Source of the DNA: Micropterix aruncella
Taxonomy: Eukaryota; Arthropoda; Insecta; Lepidoptera; Micropterigidae
Length of the DNA: 64,000 bases
NCBI GenBank assembly: GCA_944548615.1
Contig: OX155971.1
Coordinates: 24,448,782-24,512,781 of the forward strand
Direction: 5' to 3'
The notes beneath the pieces were generated by a model, which saw only the letters and a list, made by a program, of their open reading frames with translations, was not told where the DNA came from and did no database searches. Positions 35,170 to 47,145 of the stretch are shown one piece after another (position 1 is the first letter of the stretch; each line of letters begins with the position of its first letter). The position numbers and the translations under genes were made by a program.

Positions 35170-35490
35170 AAAAAATACAAAAAATAAACCGACTCCATTT
35201 TTATTAATAAGCGCAGCAGCCATGTCATCATAATTAAAGGCGTATACAAAATTTGTGTCTGCTGTTGACCGTTGAGGAGTTCCTTCGTTGGAAGCCAACC
35301 ATGGGTGCAGCAGTCCTGTCTTGATGAAACTCAAAACAGGCTGTCGTAATTGAATGCATATACAAAATTTATTGTCTGTGCAGTTGACCGTTGAGCGTGC
35401 TGTTGAGCCAACCCAGGGTGTAAAATCAGTCCATAAAAAATGCATTGTCATTGCAATTAAACCAACATGTAAATTTTCAACTTCCTATTA
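35170..35490 (-). repeat. Dispersed repeat family Z, reverse, two tandem units
   Basis: Two units on the reverse strand (about 35225-35340 and 35345-35460), each with a GTCAACAG or GTCAACTG block, then AAATTTTGTATA, then TTCAATTA or TTTAATTA. They match 23170-23410. The frame at 35155-35451 has no family motif. Confidence 0.5.
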
Positions 35491-35875
35491 TGCAGTTCCC
35501 TCAATTCCTCATGTATCCCATCATCAGAACAGGATTTTAATAAACATGGGACCAATCTGGAAGTATATCCATTCAATTTAAAAAAAAAACCAAATCGGTT
35601 TATAAATGGAGTTTTGAGGTAACAAACATTTAAAAAAGATACAACCGAATTAATAACCTGCTCCTTTTTTTTAAATCGGTAAAGAAACTCGCAAGTATAT
35701 AGAACTTCCACAAGCCCTTGGCTACTTGCCGGGAAATTATTGGGGTAATATATCGCTCTATCTCGTTCGGTTGAACTAAGCTCCTAATTTAGTTCACGAA
35801 GAAACGCGATCGGGCCCAGTGGCGACTGTGTGGATCATTATTTTTTTAATTCCAGCTCTCCGGATATTTTATAGC
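35491..35875. other. AT-rich stretch, nothing recognised
   Basis: No features could be supported. Confidence 0.4.
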
Positions 35876-36004
35876 AAGTTCTGAGGAGTATCGCTATCAG
35901 CAACAGCTGCCAGTATTTAATGTCCTTTTAGCAGGTCGTTATGTTTTTCGCCCATAAAACGACCACTTCTCCTCCCGGGGCAGCGGACGCAAAGAAACCA
36001 ATGT
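35876..36004 (+). repeat. Repeat W, copy 1
   Basis: CAGCAACAGCTGCCAGTATT, AATGTCCTTTTAGCAGGTCG and AAAGAAACCAATGT are shared with 41757-41788 plus 42760-42866, which is the same sequence interrupted by a hAT element. Origin is unknown. Here M1 copy 3 is inserted just after its end. Confidence 0.7.
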
Positions 36005-36006
36005 AA

Positions 36007-36870
36007 GGGGCTCTCTAAACGATCAAGCATGCTTGACAAGCATTGCGTCGCTGTCTGGGAGAGGATAGTCAACCACAGGAAATATGCAAATATTTTTTAA
36101 AAATATTTACCAAAAATGCCTAATTCTGTAGTGTATACCAGGGAGTCACGTCATTCATCAATCAATTACGTCTAATTAATGTTACTGTCTGGTAAAAATT
36201 ACAAAATCAGGCGTTTTTGGTAAATATAAAAAAAAATACGTGTGGCACTCGGGGACTGCCGCGGTAAAGCTATTGCATAGCATTTTTAACAACTTATGCA
36301 ATTAAAAATATTTATTAATTTTATTTATTTTATTTTTTCTGATATCAGATAACTGCGCTCTATCGGAATAACTTGAACGTCTTCCGATAGAGCACCGCGC
36401 ACGAATTTTTTATTCAATAAAGCAAAAAAAACGGATTTTTCGAAAAAAATCGTAGATAAAAAGATAGATAATTAAATTATCTTTAAAATGGTGCAGGTTT
36501 CATAATAACACGCCAGATAGTATTTGCGTAGTAGTCGTTTTTGTGTTCGGTTAGACCTAATTTCACAAATTTATTACACTATGTAATATAAACAAAATCT
36601 AAAATATTCAAAGCTAAGAATATTGGGAAAATGTTCTTGTTTAACATATATTTTTTTCGAATCGTAAGCAGTACTCGTTTAGACGTAATTATCAGTTTAA
36701 AATCATTAATTTTCGTTAAGAAATTTCTTCATTCGGTCGCCGCGCTGGCCTAGGCCCGCGATAAAAGCTATGCAATAGCTTAAAAAAATTTGAATTTTTC
36801 CTGCGGTTGACGATCTCCTTCCAGCCCGCGACGCGATGCTTGTCAAGCATGCTTTATCGTCTAGCTAGAG
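36007..36870. mobile_element. MITE M1, copy 3, interrupted by M2
   Basis: The left arm GGGGCTCTCTAAACGATCAA to about 36236 and the right arm CCTGCGGTTGACGATCTCC to 36870 belong to M1. They are separated by a reverse M2 copy. The right tip reads CGTCTAGCTAGAG and is slightly altered. Confidence 0.8.
36237..36781 (-). mobile_element. MITE M2, copy 2, inside M1
   Basis: The reverse complement of 17659-18231: it starts TACGTGTGGCACTCGGGGAC and ends AAAAGCTATGCAATAGCTT. It sits in the A-rich middle of M1, with A-runs on both sides that may hide the target duplication. M2 therefore moved after this M1 copy was in place. Confidence 0.85.
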
Positions 36871-36992
36871 ATTGAGTGACCAGTGAGTGCCATTAAGGGA
36901 TTGAAGCTAAGGGAAGCGTGCAAACATGATACTTTTTCATGAAAATGTGAATTCTACAGTAAAAAACAACCATATTTAACTGCCCTACCTAT

Positions 36993-37055
36993 AAGAACGT
37001 ACGTGATACAGCCGCTATATTATCGCCCTACCGTAACTACCCGTATCACGTACGT
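36993..37055. repeat. Perfect 15-bp hairpin
   Basis: GAACGTACGTGATAC and its exact complement GTATCACGTACGTTC are separated by about 32 bases (AGCCGCTATATTATCGCCCT and on). ACGTGATAC recurs once at about 37621. It may be a transposon end or an RNA hairpin; unknown. Confidence 0.7.
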
Positions 37056-37920
37056 TCAAGTAAGCCTGTGAGGCGAAGGTGCGTAAATTTCGAAGTCGGG
37101 GTCAACAGAGGGAAGAACCCCGATTTAGAAGTGATTTTAAGTTTGGAGGAACGTATTTGCCAGTAAGTAACGAGTGCTCTAATAGGTTTATCGAGACGCG
37201 AGGGTTGCGCGACAGAGGTTATACGGGAATAGTGGATGAAGGATTCTTCCCCAGTCGCGAGGACTGGGAAAGGTAAGGAAAGGAAACCAAGGAGCCGGAT
37301 TCGTTGACACACCTCGTGAGAAGGGTACCGAATATGCCGTTGCAACCTTGGTGGAGGGTGATCACTCGGGGAATGATAATTTAGTTGCTTTTTCGCCGGT
37401 TTATATAGGCCGATAAATTATGCAATCCAAAATATTCCGAGTAAAAGTATTGTTTCATCGTGCTGATTCATGGCTGCACCGGTTAAAATAATAGCTGAAT
37501 TGTGTCAGTGTATTTCACTGGAAATCGATGCATTTGTTGATCGCATGTAATAGACTTAAGGTCCGTTACACGCCCAAGTAAAAAACAACACAAAATAAAA
37601 AACGAAAGCCACAAAGCTTACGTGATACATCAAATTGTTCCTACGATTCTAAATACTAAAAATGGTGATAAATGGGTCTCGTGTGTAATAAAAATATCTG
37701 ATATATTGTAAAGAAGTATTGTTATTAGGAAATCTAATAAAAAAACCCAAAAAAAAAATTATTACGTTTTGAATAATATCAGGTAGGGCGGTTAATGCAA
37801 CCGAATATACATACAAATGATACAAGAAATAATTTAATTTATATCCATTCCTCGCAAGCTGCTACTTCAGAATTCTAAAGCACAACAACATATATAATTG
37901 TAAATTAACAAACTGCACTA
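37056..37920. other. Unassigned stretch
   Basis: A GC-richer patch (37060-37370) is followed by AT-rich sequence. The overlapping frames on both strands at 37046-37345 have no recognisable family. Confidence 0.3.
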
Positions 37921-37929
37921 AACATAGAA

Positions 37930-38705
37930 ATAGATAGTTAGATAGATAGAGATTCTTTATAAAAGGCGGACATATTGCCTAAAATACAATCTCTTACAGC
38001 CAACCTTCATGGAAGTGTAAAAATTTAGGTGCCAAGAGATAACAAAAATAACAAAAAAAAAGAAGAAAAAGTTATTACATAACAAAAATTAATCAAGTAA
38101 CAAAAATGATATTTTTTAAATATAATTAGGATTTGGAATAACTGGCAGGAAGCGAATTATAGGAGAGGATGGGATGAGACATAGGATAACTAGGAATTTA
38201 GGGACATAAGATGCTTTTTCAGAGACACTTGAAAGGTAGAAACCGTTGGTGCGTTTCTGATATTTGACGGGAGCTGGTTCCATAGTCTAGCTGCATGAAC
38301 GGTGAAGGAATAAGTAAAGAAAGAAGAATTATGAGTGGGAATCGCAATTTTACTATCCTGACTGGAACGGAGTGAAAGACCATGCCTTCCTAAGTGATTG
38401 AATTTTTCGGTTAGGTAGGAGGGAGCGGTAGGATTGTTGAGGATGTTATAAAGAAGGAAAAGGTTTCTACGTTCACATATTCGAAGCCAATGAAATCTGC
38501 TTCTATGCTCAGAGACGTGATCATTTTTTTCGCATTGAAGATATACCTAATGCATACATTTTCAACCACTCTAATTTGTCAAGGATGGCTTCAGTGACGT
38601 CAAGGTAGCAAACATCAGCATAGTCTAGTATAGCCAATAGCAGTGATTGAGCTATGGTCTTCTTAACCTCCACTGGTAAAAATCTTTGCAACCGCCGAAG
38701 ACTAC
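37930..38705 (-). pseudogene. Jockey/CR1-like LINE, RT thumb to 3' tail
   Basis: The reverse strand reads LRRLQRFLPVEVKKTIAQSL, then LAILDYADVCYLDVTEAILD and KLEWLKMY, the part of the RT following the catalytic core in jockey/CR1-type LINEs. After frameshifts and stops, SSFFTYSFTVHAARLWNQLP follows (about 38260-38320), the usual C-terminal block of these proteins. The 3' UTR contains TCCGCCTTTTATAAAGAATC and ends in a (TATC)n tail at 37930-37950. The start near 38705 is a 5' truncation. Inactive. Confidence 0.75.
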
Positions 38706-39337
38706 ATCTTTATTTAATTTAGAAGACTATATCTAGATTGAATTTAGAAGATCTATACATTGAATGAAGATTATATACATTGAAAAATATATCTACATTA
38801 AATTTAGGAAACAAACTAATTTATATTTATTGTCTAAATATTTATATAATTTGAGGGAATTTTAAATGTAATTTTAATTATACCACATTTTGTGATCTTT
38901 CCAATATAATTTAAATTTGTATTGTAATGATAATTTAAAAAAATGTAATTGTATACGCCCGTAGAGGTGTTTTGAAAATATAATACTACTTACTCAATTA
39001 CTTTGGCCTGAAGCTATAACGTAGGCATTTACCACATCAGCTGTAACGTAGGGTGTTATTATAGCCCCATCGTAAAAACCGACCAACTTTGTATTAAAAG
39101 CAAAATAAATTGAAGCCAATTGATCAAAAAAAATTTTTTTTTATCTTGACTGTAAATCATGTTGTACACATTGTATTATAACATAATTAAAACTTAGATA
39201 AAATAAAAAAAATGTAATTTTTAAAACTTACAAACTATTAAACCTATTTACTCCAATTCATCATCAATCGCCTAATGGTCAAAGCACTAATCGCAAACAA
39301 TATTCATATGACTCATACACATGACTTTATAACACTT
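38706..39337. other. AT-rich stretch, nothing recognised
   Basis: AT-rich, with imperfect repeats of AGAAGACTATATCTA and similar near 38695-38810. Confidence 0.4.
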
Positions 39338-40090
39338 TTAACAAAATGTTTTGACTTTAGAATCTTTGTATTTTGGACAAATTGTGCATTTTCTTCTTTG
39401 TCCCTCGGAAGGGGGCTGGCCTACACGCTGTGAGCCAGATGAACCTTCAAAGTCCAGTTTCACTCTTTTTGCAGTTTTTTGACATATGTCCCTCGAAAGT
39501 CTACCGTTCTGGGCCCTGGACTTCGAATGATTTTCTATTAGACTTAAACCAATAATTGTCAAAACCCCTGAACTTCTCATTTTTGAGTTCGGCATAAATA
39601 CATTACAGCGCTGTTGATACCGGCAATATCTAAAAGCCCGTAGAATACGATCAACGGCCAAAGTTTTTCTGGAAACTCAATAATTGTCACATAACTCATC
39701 GACAACATCAACACCCCCCTTAGTAATGTTGTGGAAAGTGATGATTTCTGACTTCTTGTCTCCTGTAGCCGGGTCGATAGATCTATCTTTTAAATGCATG
39801 GTTGACAGTATGACGATGTTTTTTTTTGTTGAAAATGTATGACGACACAAGTATCGCGTTGTCTTGATAACCAAACAAACTGGACTATAGTTTTTCTAAT
39901 AGAGTTGATGAAATTAGCAGGGATTTCCGCTTTATTTTTTCTCATGGTCTCAAAAAGTGTATTTCTTTTTGCTCAAAACTAGTGGCAAGTAGATAACTGG
40001 TGAACCAGTTATCTACTGTTAGGTTTCTTCCGGTTCTATTTAAAATTACAAATGCAACGTGGGATGTTGACACCCTAACTACATTAGGTA
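39338..40090 (-). pseudogene. piggyBac-superfamily transposase remnant
   Basis: On the reverse strand the order is GRNLTVDNWFTS (catalytic Asp of the DNWF motif, about 39990-40030), a frameshifted TMRKNKAEIPANFINSI, KKNIVILSTMH, TGDKKSEIITFHN, then TKGGVDVVDELC (the conserved late Asp) and finally the C-terminal cysteine-rich CTICPKYKDSKVKTFC. This is the C-terminal half of a piggyBac-type DDD transposase. It is broken: stops and frame changes lie near 39676 and 39930-39960, and the N-terminal half and TTAA ends are not seen. Domesticated copies normally keep an open frame, so this is a dead transposon. Confidence 0.8.
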
Positions 40091-41472
40091 CAGTTCAATA
40101 GCTCACGGAGAAAAAACGACTACTGTCTCTGATCTGATAACATAGTTACTAGTAAAGGGGATACTAATAATGAATTGATGACGCCATGCCAGTGTTTTTT
40201 TTTTTTTATAAATTATATTGTTAAAAACTAATACATAGTTGTATAGACATAGTTATATTAGATTTATAATTAGCCGTTATATGATCGAATCCTTAATTTT
40301 AATAATAATCAAATGAAAAATGGTTACTCGTAAGAAGGTATTATATAGTAGAATTGAATCGAGTCTGACAATTTAGTTTGATGGATAAAAAAATTAGAGT
40401 AAGATATGTGGGAAGAAATTAACTCGATATGTTGTGATTCTATTACATTAAATAAAATGAATAATGTAATGAAATAAACATAAGAAATTTATTATGAACA
40501 TATTACATCATTTCATTAATATAACGACAAAAATGAGAATATATTTTATTTATAAAATCAATAAATGTAGTGTCAAAAATAGCAAGAAAATTAAGGATTT
40601 TCAAAAAGTAAAATAAAATGTCTCAGTGATTATATTGCAAATAAAATTATTCAATAAATTATTAATACGTACCTAATAATAGAAAGAGTCAATAAATTTT
40701 AGTAAAATAGAAATTGATTAATTACCGGATATAGAAATAGATATAAGCAAGATGCATACAATTTTTAGAGATCGTTAATATTGTACAATTCTTTTTCAAT
40801 GAGCTATAATTTGAGCTTATTCTTAAATTGGGTCATTTTATTTTCCCAGCATAGTTTTTTGATACTAAGGGGTAGCTTATTGTAGCATATCATTCTGACG
40901 TAGTTCGAATCCCTTTTAAATACATAGTTCTAGTTTGGGACGCAGAATAATTAGATTATTTCTCTTATTTCTATATATTGCTACCGGAAAGTTTAAAAAC
41001 AATTCAAGTGGAAAGCTTATTCGAAAAGTTACTTAAAGAATTCTTATTAGACAAAGCTTTTTACTCGATCGATGAATTTGTTAATTTTAAATAATTTTTC
41101 AAATTTTTTGGCCATTTTTTTTGACAATTTTAAGTAGCATTTTTTAATTATTCTGACTTTTTCTGATTTTAATTTCTTGATTATTTTTATCGATTATTTT
41201 AATTTGTTGTTTTAGTAAATAAATCTTAAAAATGATTTTGATGCCCTAAAAGCAATAATGAAGTAACTGTATGTACGTGGTGATAAATTTAAATATTGTA
41301 AAAACGGAGTAATAGACTGTAATTTAAATGTACCTAAATATTACGTTTCTACAATCTGTTAAGATTTTTTTTGGAAATAAATTGAAAATTGAAAATTGAA
41401 ATTGAAAAAAATTCTCCCTCTTGTAAAATGTTTATGGGTATCTGATTGTATCGGCAGCTTAGCAAGGTTTTT
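40091..41472. other. AT-rich stretch, mostly nothing recognised
   Basis: Long AT-rich segment. On the reverse strand at about 40900-40985, YRNKRNNLIILRPKLELC may be the C-terminal part of the LINE remnant at 41473-41721, but this is weak. Confidence 0.3.
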
Positions 41473-41721
41473 TTAAATCCATTTAATGCATTCTAACATA
41501 TAGAGATGAAGGGTGACAATTTTAAGCTTTCTGAAATGGCCACGGCAACCCAGATTACTTAAAATTCTAAAGAACGTTTTTTGTAGTGAAAAAATATGAT
41601 CGATAGTACATTGCACCCAGAAAACGGAAAAGAAATTCAAAATAAGCGTAATAAATTGTTTTCGTGTCCTTATAACTAATAGGTTTTCGTATTTGGCGCA
41701 GCAGGTTGCCAACCTAGACAA
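41473..41721 (-). pseudogene. Jockey/CR1-like LINE, RT fragment
   Basis: The 82-codon reverse frame contains DHIFSLQKTFFRILSNLG, then HFRKLKIVTLHLYMLECIKW. This follows the RT thumb pattern (I..LQK...RI......C...F..L.I..L...Y..E......) of jockey-type LINEs, as also seen at 55240-55531. It is a short, isolated and truncated remnant. Confidence 0.6.
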
Positions 41722-41780
41722 AAAAATACCAACATATTACTGCGCCTGGGTTAAGCAAATTCTAAGGAGATACGCCGTCA

Positions 41781-41788
41781 GCAACAGC
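41781..41788. repeat. Left 8-bp target duplication of the hAT element
   Basis: GCAACAGC, repeated at 42760-42767. Confidence 0.85.
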
Positions 41789-42759
41789 CAGGGGCGAACC
41801 GTGCGTTTGTGGGGCCCTGGGCTAATATTACTTGGGGGCCTGCCTAATTGATCAAATAATTGCCATTTTGCAAAAAAACTGTTTTCGATAATGATGTCTA
41901 GTTCAATAGGTACCTACACAATATAAGAAAGGTGGGGCCCTGGGCCCTGGCTAATATTACTTGGGGACCTGCCTAATTAATCAACAAATTGCCATTTTGC
42001 TAAAAAACTGTTTTTGATAATGATGTCTAGGTCAATATAAGAAAAAAAGAGGACAATGCAATATTTTATTTGTTTAATATGACAGACCAATAAACACAAC
42101 TGTAACACATTTAACTTTTCACTAAAAATAGACAAATCGATTAGCTTAAGAAAACTTTGCTTAATAGCTTAACTAAACAACATTAATTCTAATTGTAATA
42201 ATACCTTAATTAGTGTCTTAATTAAGCAAGTATTAATATTATTTGTAAAGCTAGTTAATATAAGTAAAATTTAAATAAACATTCGTTACTGGTTACCTAT
42301 TGACAATGCACTAGCCTCGGTAGGAACTCAACTGCTATACATAGATAAATGTTCTTTTTTTAGATAAAGATTTAAAAGTAAAGGTATTGCAAAATAAATC
42401 AACATGTTATTATGCAGGTTGTTATTATGTACATACCTACACAGTACAGAAAGCGGAAATAACAGAATTTGTCGCTAGCGGTCCGCCCCATTAGCCGAGA
42501 AATCGATACATGAAGGTTGTTCGCTGCGAATGACTGCGTTTGGGAGAAAATACACTGAAAACAAACGACGGGGAGTCCCCCGGAATAGAGGCGAGAATTT
42601 GATCTCAGGGTTGCCAACATTATGATAGGAATTTTTAAAATTTGAGATTTTGTTTGTTATTCATAATATTGTCCTTTATTTTCAATGGAGGCTGGGGCCC
42701 TTTATATCCACGGGGCCCTGGGCTGCAGCCCAAAAAGCCCTTATATAGATCCGCCCCTA
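41789..42759. mobile_element. Non-autonomous hAT transposon inserted in repeat W
   Basis: A 971-bp element with CAGGGGCG at the left end and CGCCCCTA at the right, flanked by 8-bp duplications GCAACAGC. Both the 8-bp duplication and CAGGGGCG ends are typical of hAT elements. The right end is preceded by GGGGCCCTGGGCTGCAGCCC. Inside, about 115 bp starting GGGGCCCTGG, TAATATTACTTGGGG are tandemly duplicated (about 41809-41930 and 41936-42050). No transposase frame is seen. The interrupted sequence is intact in the other W copy (35876-36004), which confirms the boundaries. Confidence 0.9.
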
Positions 42760-42866
42760 GCAACAGCTGCCAGTATTTAATGTCCTTTTAGCAGGTCGTT
42801 ATGTTTTTTGCTCATGAAAAGACCACCTCTCTTCCCTGGACGCTGGAAGCAAAGAAACCAATGTGA
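42760..42866 (+). repeat. Repeat W, copy 2 (right part, after the hAT insertion)
   Basis: It starts with the second GCAACAGC and continues TGCCAGTATTTAATGTCCTT to AAAGAAACCAATGT as in copy 1. The left part of this copy is at 41757-41788. Confidence 0.8.
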
Positions 42867-44498
42867 CACGTGCAAGTGCAGAGTAAGTAACGACCCGCAA
42901 AGTAATTGTGTCTTGCCGGGAACTGAACTTGTCTTGGCTGGACCGCCCGGGCGCCTGCGTTCCGATAAAACTTTAATCAGCTCTCGGGGGACTTTTCCCT
43001 CAGAGTGGAAAGTTTTTAGCTGAATTTTACGCTGAGCGTTAAAATAGCGCCAGGCGGCTCTTTCCGGCCACCGTGCCCGCCATGCAAATTGATTAATAAT
43101 CAGACTTTCTTGAGTGCCCGAAGAAGCAGGCAGTCTTTATATTTAATATCCATTATATTGTTTCTAAATATTATAACACAGGGTAGTTCACTTCAGACAA
43201 AGTATGCTCAGATAGAATATGCTAGAATATACTTAAAAAGAAAGTCATTATAGCGTAAATGACTTATTAAACAAAATTATTTATGTATTTATTTAATTAC
43301 AAGTAAAATAATACAAATGATTCCAGAAGCTAGCGGAAAATCGGGTATCCCAATGAAATATATATTTTTGAATAGCTTAGACCTTCAGCTTCAAATCGCT
43401 CTCATCAATTTTGTTTACACTAATAAACACTAATTTACATCAAGCGACCAAAAATGGTACTAATTTAAAAAAATAGTTCGAAAGAGTACATACGAATGAG
43501 TATAGAGGGCGTTAAATTTTATATAATTATTATTTGAGGTTTCAATCAAATGTCATTAAGATAATGAAAGATGCATTGCATCAATGTATCAAATATAAAG
43601 AAGATATTTAATAAAATCAGTCTTATTTTGTTGTTATGTTCAATACTTTACTCTTCCTCTCTACCTTGTTAATTTAACAATTCATTTACAATGCATAAGT
43701 CTCACTAACAATCATATCAATAATAAAATATATTATTAAAATTAAAATTAAAATTGAACACGACCGATATAAGCATTAGCAGGTATGTACTGCTGCTGCC
43801 CAACTAAGTGCCAGGACTTGTTCCAGGGCAGCGAGGTCTCTAGTTTTTAGTTCACATATATATATAGAAATATTTAAAATAAAACACAGGCAATAAATAA
43901 ACGTGTTAATAAAATAAAATGAATTGTCAAATAACATCAAACAATAGCCACCAAAACTAATGAATAAATAATAGTAATAAAAAAAGTCAACGAAAATAAT
44001 AATAATAATGAGAATTGTCAAGGATAAGATTTAGTGATGGGAACTGTCTCGGTATATACCGACAGTTCATCTCAACACAGGGGTATACCTAGTGGGGTGA
44101 TGTAATCCTGACAAGTTAATGCCCTTTCGCGATTTTCTTCATATGTATTCTTTTAAAATGTGTTAAAAAAATGAACACAATCTTTTTTATGTAACTATAA
44201 AAAATAGGATAAATAAATAAATATTAATTTGTGAATATTTTGCCGGGCGTCATGTTTTTAGCCAGGAATCAATCTTGGCTTTAAAAGAAGAAGAATATTT
44301 AGGCACATACATTTTTAAATCTTCGTCTAGCTTAAAGATCCTGGGGGCTATGTACACAAAAATAATGCCAAATAAATATTATAACATATTCTTATTGTAA
44401 CGCTTTGACATTTGAAAATTTAAAAAAAATCATTTTAACTCTAAATTTGACAATCTGACAATAAATTTGACAATGACAATAAATAATCTAATAAATCT
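42867..44498. other. Unassigned stretch
   Basis: A GC-richer patch (42870-43090) with no frame of interest is followed by AT-rich DNA. TAAAATTAAAATTAAAATTG is a short tandem near 43735. Nothing else is supported. Confidence 0.35.
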
Positions 44499-44690
44499 AT
44501 GATAACATTTTTCACGCACTCTTTAAAAGTCCATTCTGCTCGTTTATGGAATCAGCTCCCTCACTCTATCAAGCATGCACCTTTGTTGCACACTTTCGTA
44601 AAGTTGTTAAAGAAATTTTTATTTTTACACAGCCACCAACTAAATACCGTGTCCTATCCTTTATCCTACCCTGGGCAACCTTAGCATAAG
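44499..44690 (+). pseudogene. Jockey/CR1-like LINE, C-terminal fragment
   Basis: The frame reads FFTHSLKVHSARLWNQLPHS and FVKLLKKFLF, the conserved C-terminal HS(A/V)RLWNSLP and (F)K.....FL block of jockey/CR1-type RT proteins. About 60 codons only; the upstream RT is absent. Confidence 0.65.
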
Positions 44691-46339
44691 TTATTGACGT
44701 ATATTTGTATAAGATTATTTATGACGACCTTGAGTTACAAAAAAGCTACCATGTTTTTCGAGACACGCTTCACGTTAAATTATTAAAATAAGCGAAATTA
44801 TACTGATTCGTATTCTCATATATGCAGCATAAATGTCGTGACATCATTTTAGAGCGCAGAAGGCCCTTTTTCGGGTTATTGCCAAAAAGCCCTCGGAGGC
44901 ACTCCTCGAACGACTTGTTCGCATAGCTAAAGTTATCGGTAATCAGGCAGATATATGCAAACTCAGTTTTTCCTAACTAAATAAAGGAAATATATACACG
45001 TTAAAACTGTGCATAAACGTGAAACGAGAGGCTCCAAAGCCTCTAACCCTTTAAGGAACATGGGACATATACTTCCCATAAATTCAAAATCATTTAATAA
45101 ATTATCGAATAACAATAATTTCTACATAATAATTTTTCTATATTAGTCTTCATAACATAAAAAAATATTTTTCTTTTATTACCTGTTTAGTACGTATGAT
45201 GTCTGAGTTAAATAATAAAATAATCACATTTTGGAAAAAGTTGTAACTTTGCATCTTTTTAGACCACAGGGATACTTATATCCCATCAATTTATTCAAAA
45301 TCTATTGAACCGATTTACACAAAACTTGACATACAGGTTATCTACATTGTCCTTTAAGAGTTTTATATATCAAAAATTCCATACTCTACTGCAAAACCTA
45401 TGGTCCCCAAATACGTCGTGCGAAAAAACCGAACTTTTTTGCCCAAAGACACTTTGGCTTTGTAGGGCCCAAAATGTATAACAAATTTGAAGATTCTCTA
45501 AAAACATGCAGAAATATAAAGTCAATTCCATTTAATTTGTGTTATAGTAACTTAGTTATATAAAATATAAGAAACTATTTCATGAAGTAGGGTATCTCTA
45601 GTGCATTATGCAAGCTGGCTCTGAGGATAAATGCGAAGTATAAACTTAAGGATAACCTCTTGAACCTCTCACCGCATACAAAGCCGCAGCGTGAGTGTTG
45701 AAAATAAAACAGAATAAAAAACAACAGACAGCATCTAAGTCAGACGACATCTCCAGTCGTTGAGTCAAGATGGCGTAGCCGACGTGTGTGTAGACGCTTT
45801 TATATACGTACATATGTGGGGCAATGCTCTTCATGTGATAGAGAAAGAGGCTGCAACTGAATTGCTTATTTTCAGCTTTCAAATATTATGTGTTTCATCT
45901 CAATATTTCAGAAAGTAGCTCGGGAACATGCCAATTCAGCGATCATAATCCGTGAAATGCTTCGTATTAAGATGGATAATGATCAAAAATAAGTCTGTCC
46001 TGAATGAGCAATCGCTTACGGCTCGCGTGCTTTAGCATGTGATATGATGCTATGATTATGTGTAACAACATATAATTTAAAAAAACGGCTGCGTTACCCT
46101 AAAACTTTCCCGGCAAGTAGCCAGGGACTTCTTTCATATGAATATTCATTTCATAAATAAAAACGATGAACAGTTAACGACAATTCCTGGTAATATACGA
46201 GGTAACGCAATGAAAATTTGTATTTCGAACGCGCGTTATCTCTTTCAATAAAAATCAAATTGCACTCGGGTCGCCGTGAGCCTTCGAATTCAAATTTCAA
46301 ACAATCTACGCATTGTGAGCGTCGCCGCCTTTAGGTACC
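44691..46339. other. AT-rich stretch, nothing recognised
   Basis: Long AT-rich region with no coding, RNA or transposon signature that I can defend. ATTGAACCGATTTACACAAAAC near 45304 resembles a phrase common in insect retroelement UTRs. Confidence 0.35.
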
Positions 46340-46665
46340 ATATTATTTAAAATTTATGGCAAAATTAGAATATTATTTGTGTCGCTCTTATAGGAGATAA
46401 TCCAACCAAAATTTTATAATGTGATTTCGGCCCAAGAAGGCACCTGTGTGCCGAATTTCAAGCCTCTACGTGTAATATTTTCCGATTAAAGTATGACTAG
46501 CGTGCCCTCTGGAGCATAGATTTTAACGACAATCTTTTCCACTCTCGCCATCACCAAATGAGACCTGCATGCCACATTTCAACAGAGTCGGATTAAGCGT
46601 TTTGAACACTATCATGTAGAAAATCACAGACTCACACACACACAGACATTCAGACAGATTTCAGT
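46340..46665 (+). repeat. Dispersed repeat family Y
   Basis: The order of blocks is GGCACCTGTGTGCCGAATTT, ATTAAAGTATGACTAGCGTG, CATGCCACATTTCAACAGAG and a CACACACACACAGACATTCA tail. It matches 53215-53480 and, in reverse, 59165-59480. The CA-rich tail suggests a retroposon, but no pol III promoter is seen. Confidence 0.65.
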
Positions 46666-46684
46666 CTAGAAAGTATCTTAAGCG

Positions 46685-47145
46685 TCTTAAGAGGGTGGGG
46701 GGGGGGGGGGTGGAGGAAGTCTAAAAACTACTTTGTTTCCTATTGAGCGGGGGTGGCTGTTAACCCATTGTTAGCTGCTCTTGAAACAATCAAATGCCCA
46801 CCGATACCAATGGAAGAGACTGCCATTGGATGTAATTGTCCGACATAAATTCAAATCGAATTACCGTTTTCTATAGTTAGAGGATCGCGTAAGCGACCTC
46901 GAACCCGTAACCAGTCGGGAGGACGGAGAAATCCGGTCATAACTGGTATTGACGGTGTTTGGTCAGCTCGCTGGGTTAACTACACGGTACCGGGCGGTAA
47001 CAGTTGGACACCTGCGGGCCAGTTGGTGGAGCTATGTAGATAGTGGATTGTCATTGTCTCTAATTCTTTTAAGCTTATTCCAGGCTGAAAGAACGATCAC
47101 ATATGGTTATACCAGGCTGGGGTGACGGGTTGTTGTCGATTTTTT
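46685..47145 (-). mobile_element. Family S, diverged S1
   Basis: A reverse S1 from the expanded G-run (46691-46710) through AACTACTTTGTTTCCTATTG, AGCGGGGGTGGCTG, CGTAACCAGTCGGGAGGACG and GTGGATTGTCATTGTC to the outer GGGGTGACGGGTTGTTGTCG. S2 is missing. Confidence 0.75.

Noticed and set aside
39338..39661. Domesticated piggyBac-derived gene
   Set aside because: The frame is broken at several points and only the C-terminal half remains.
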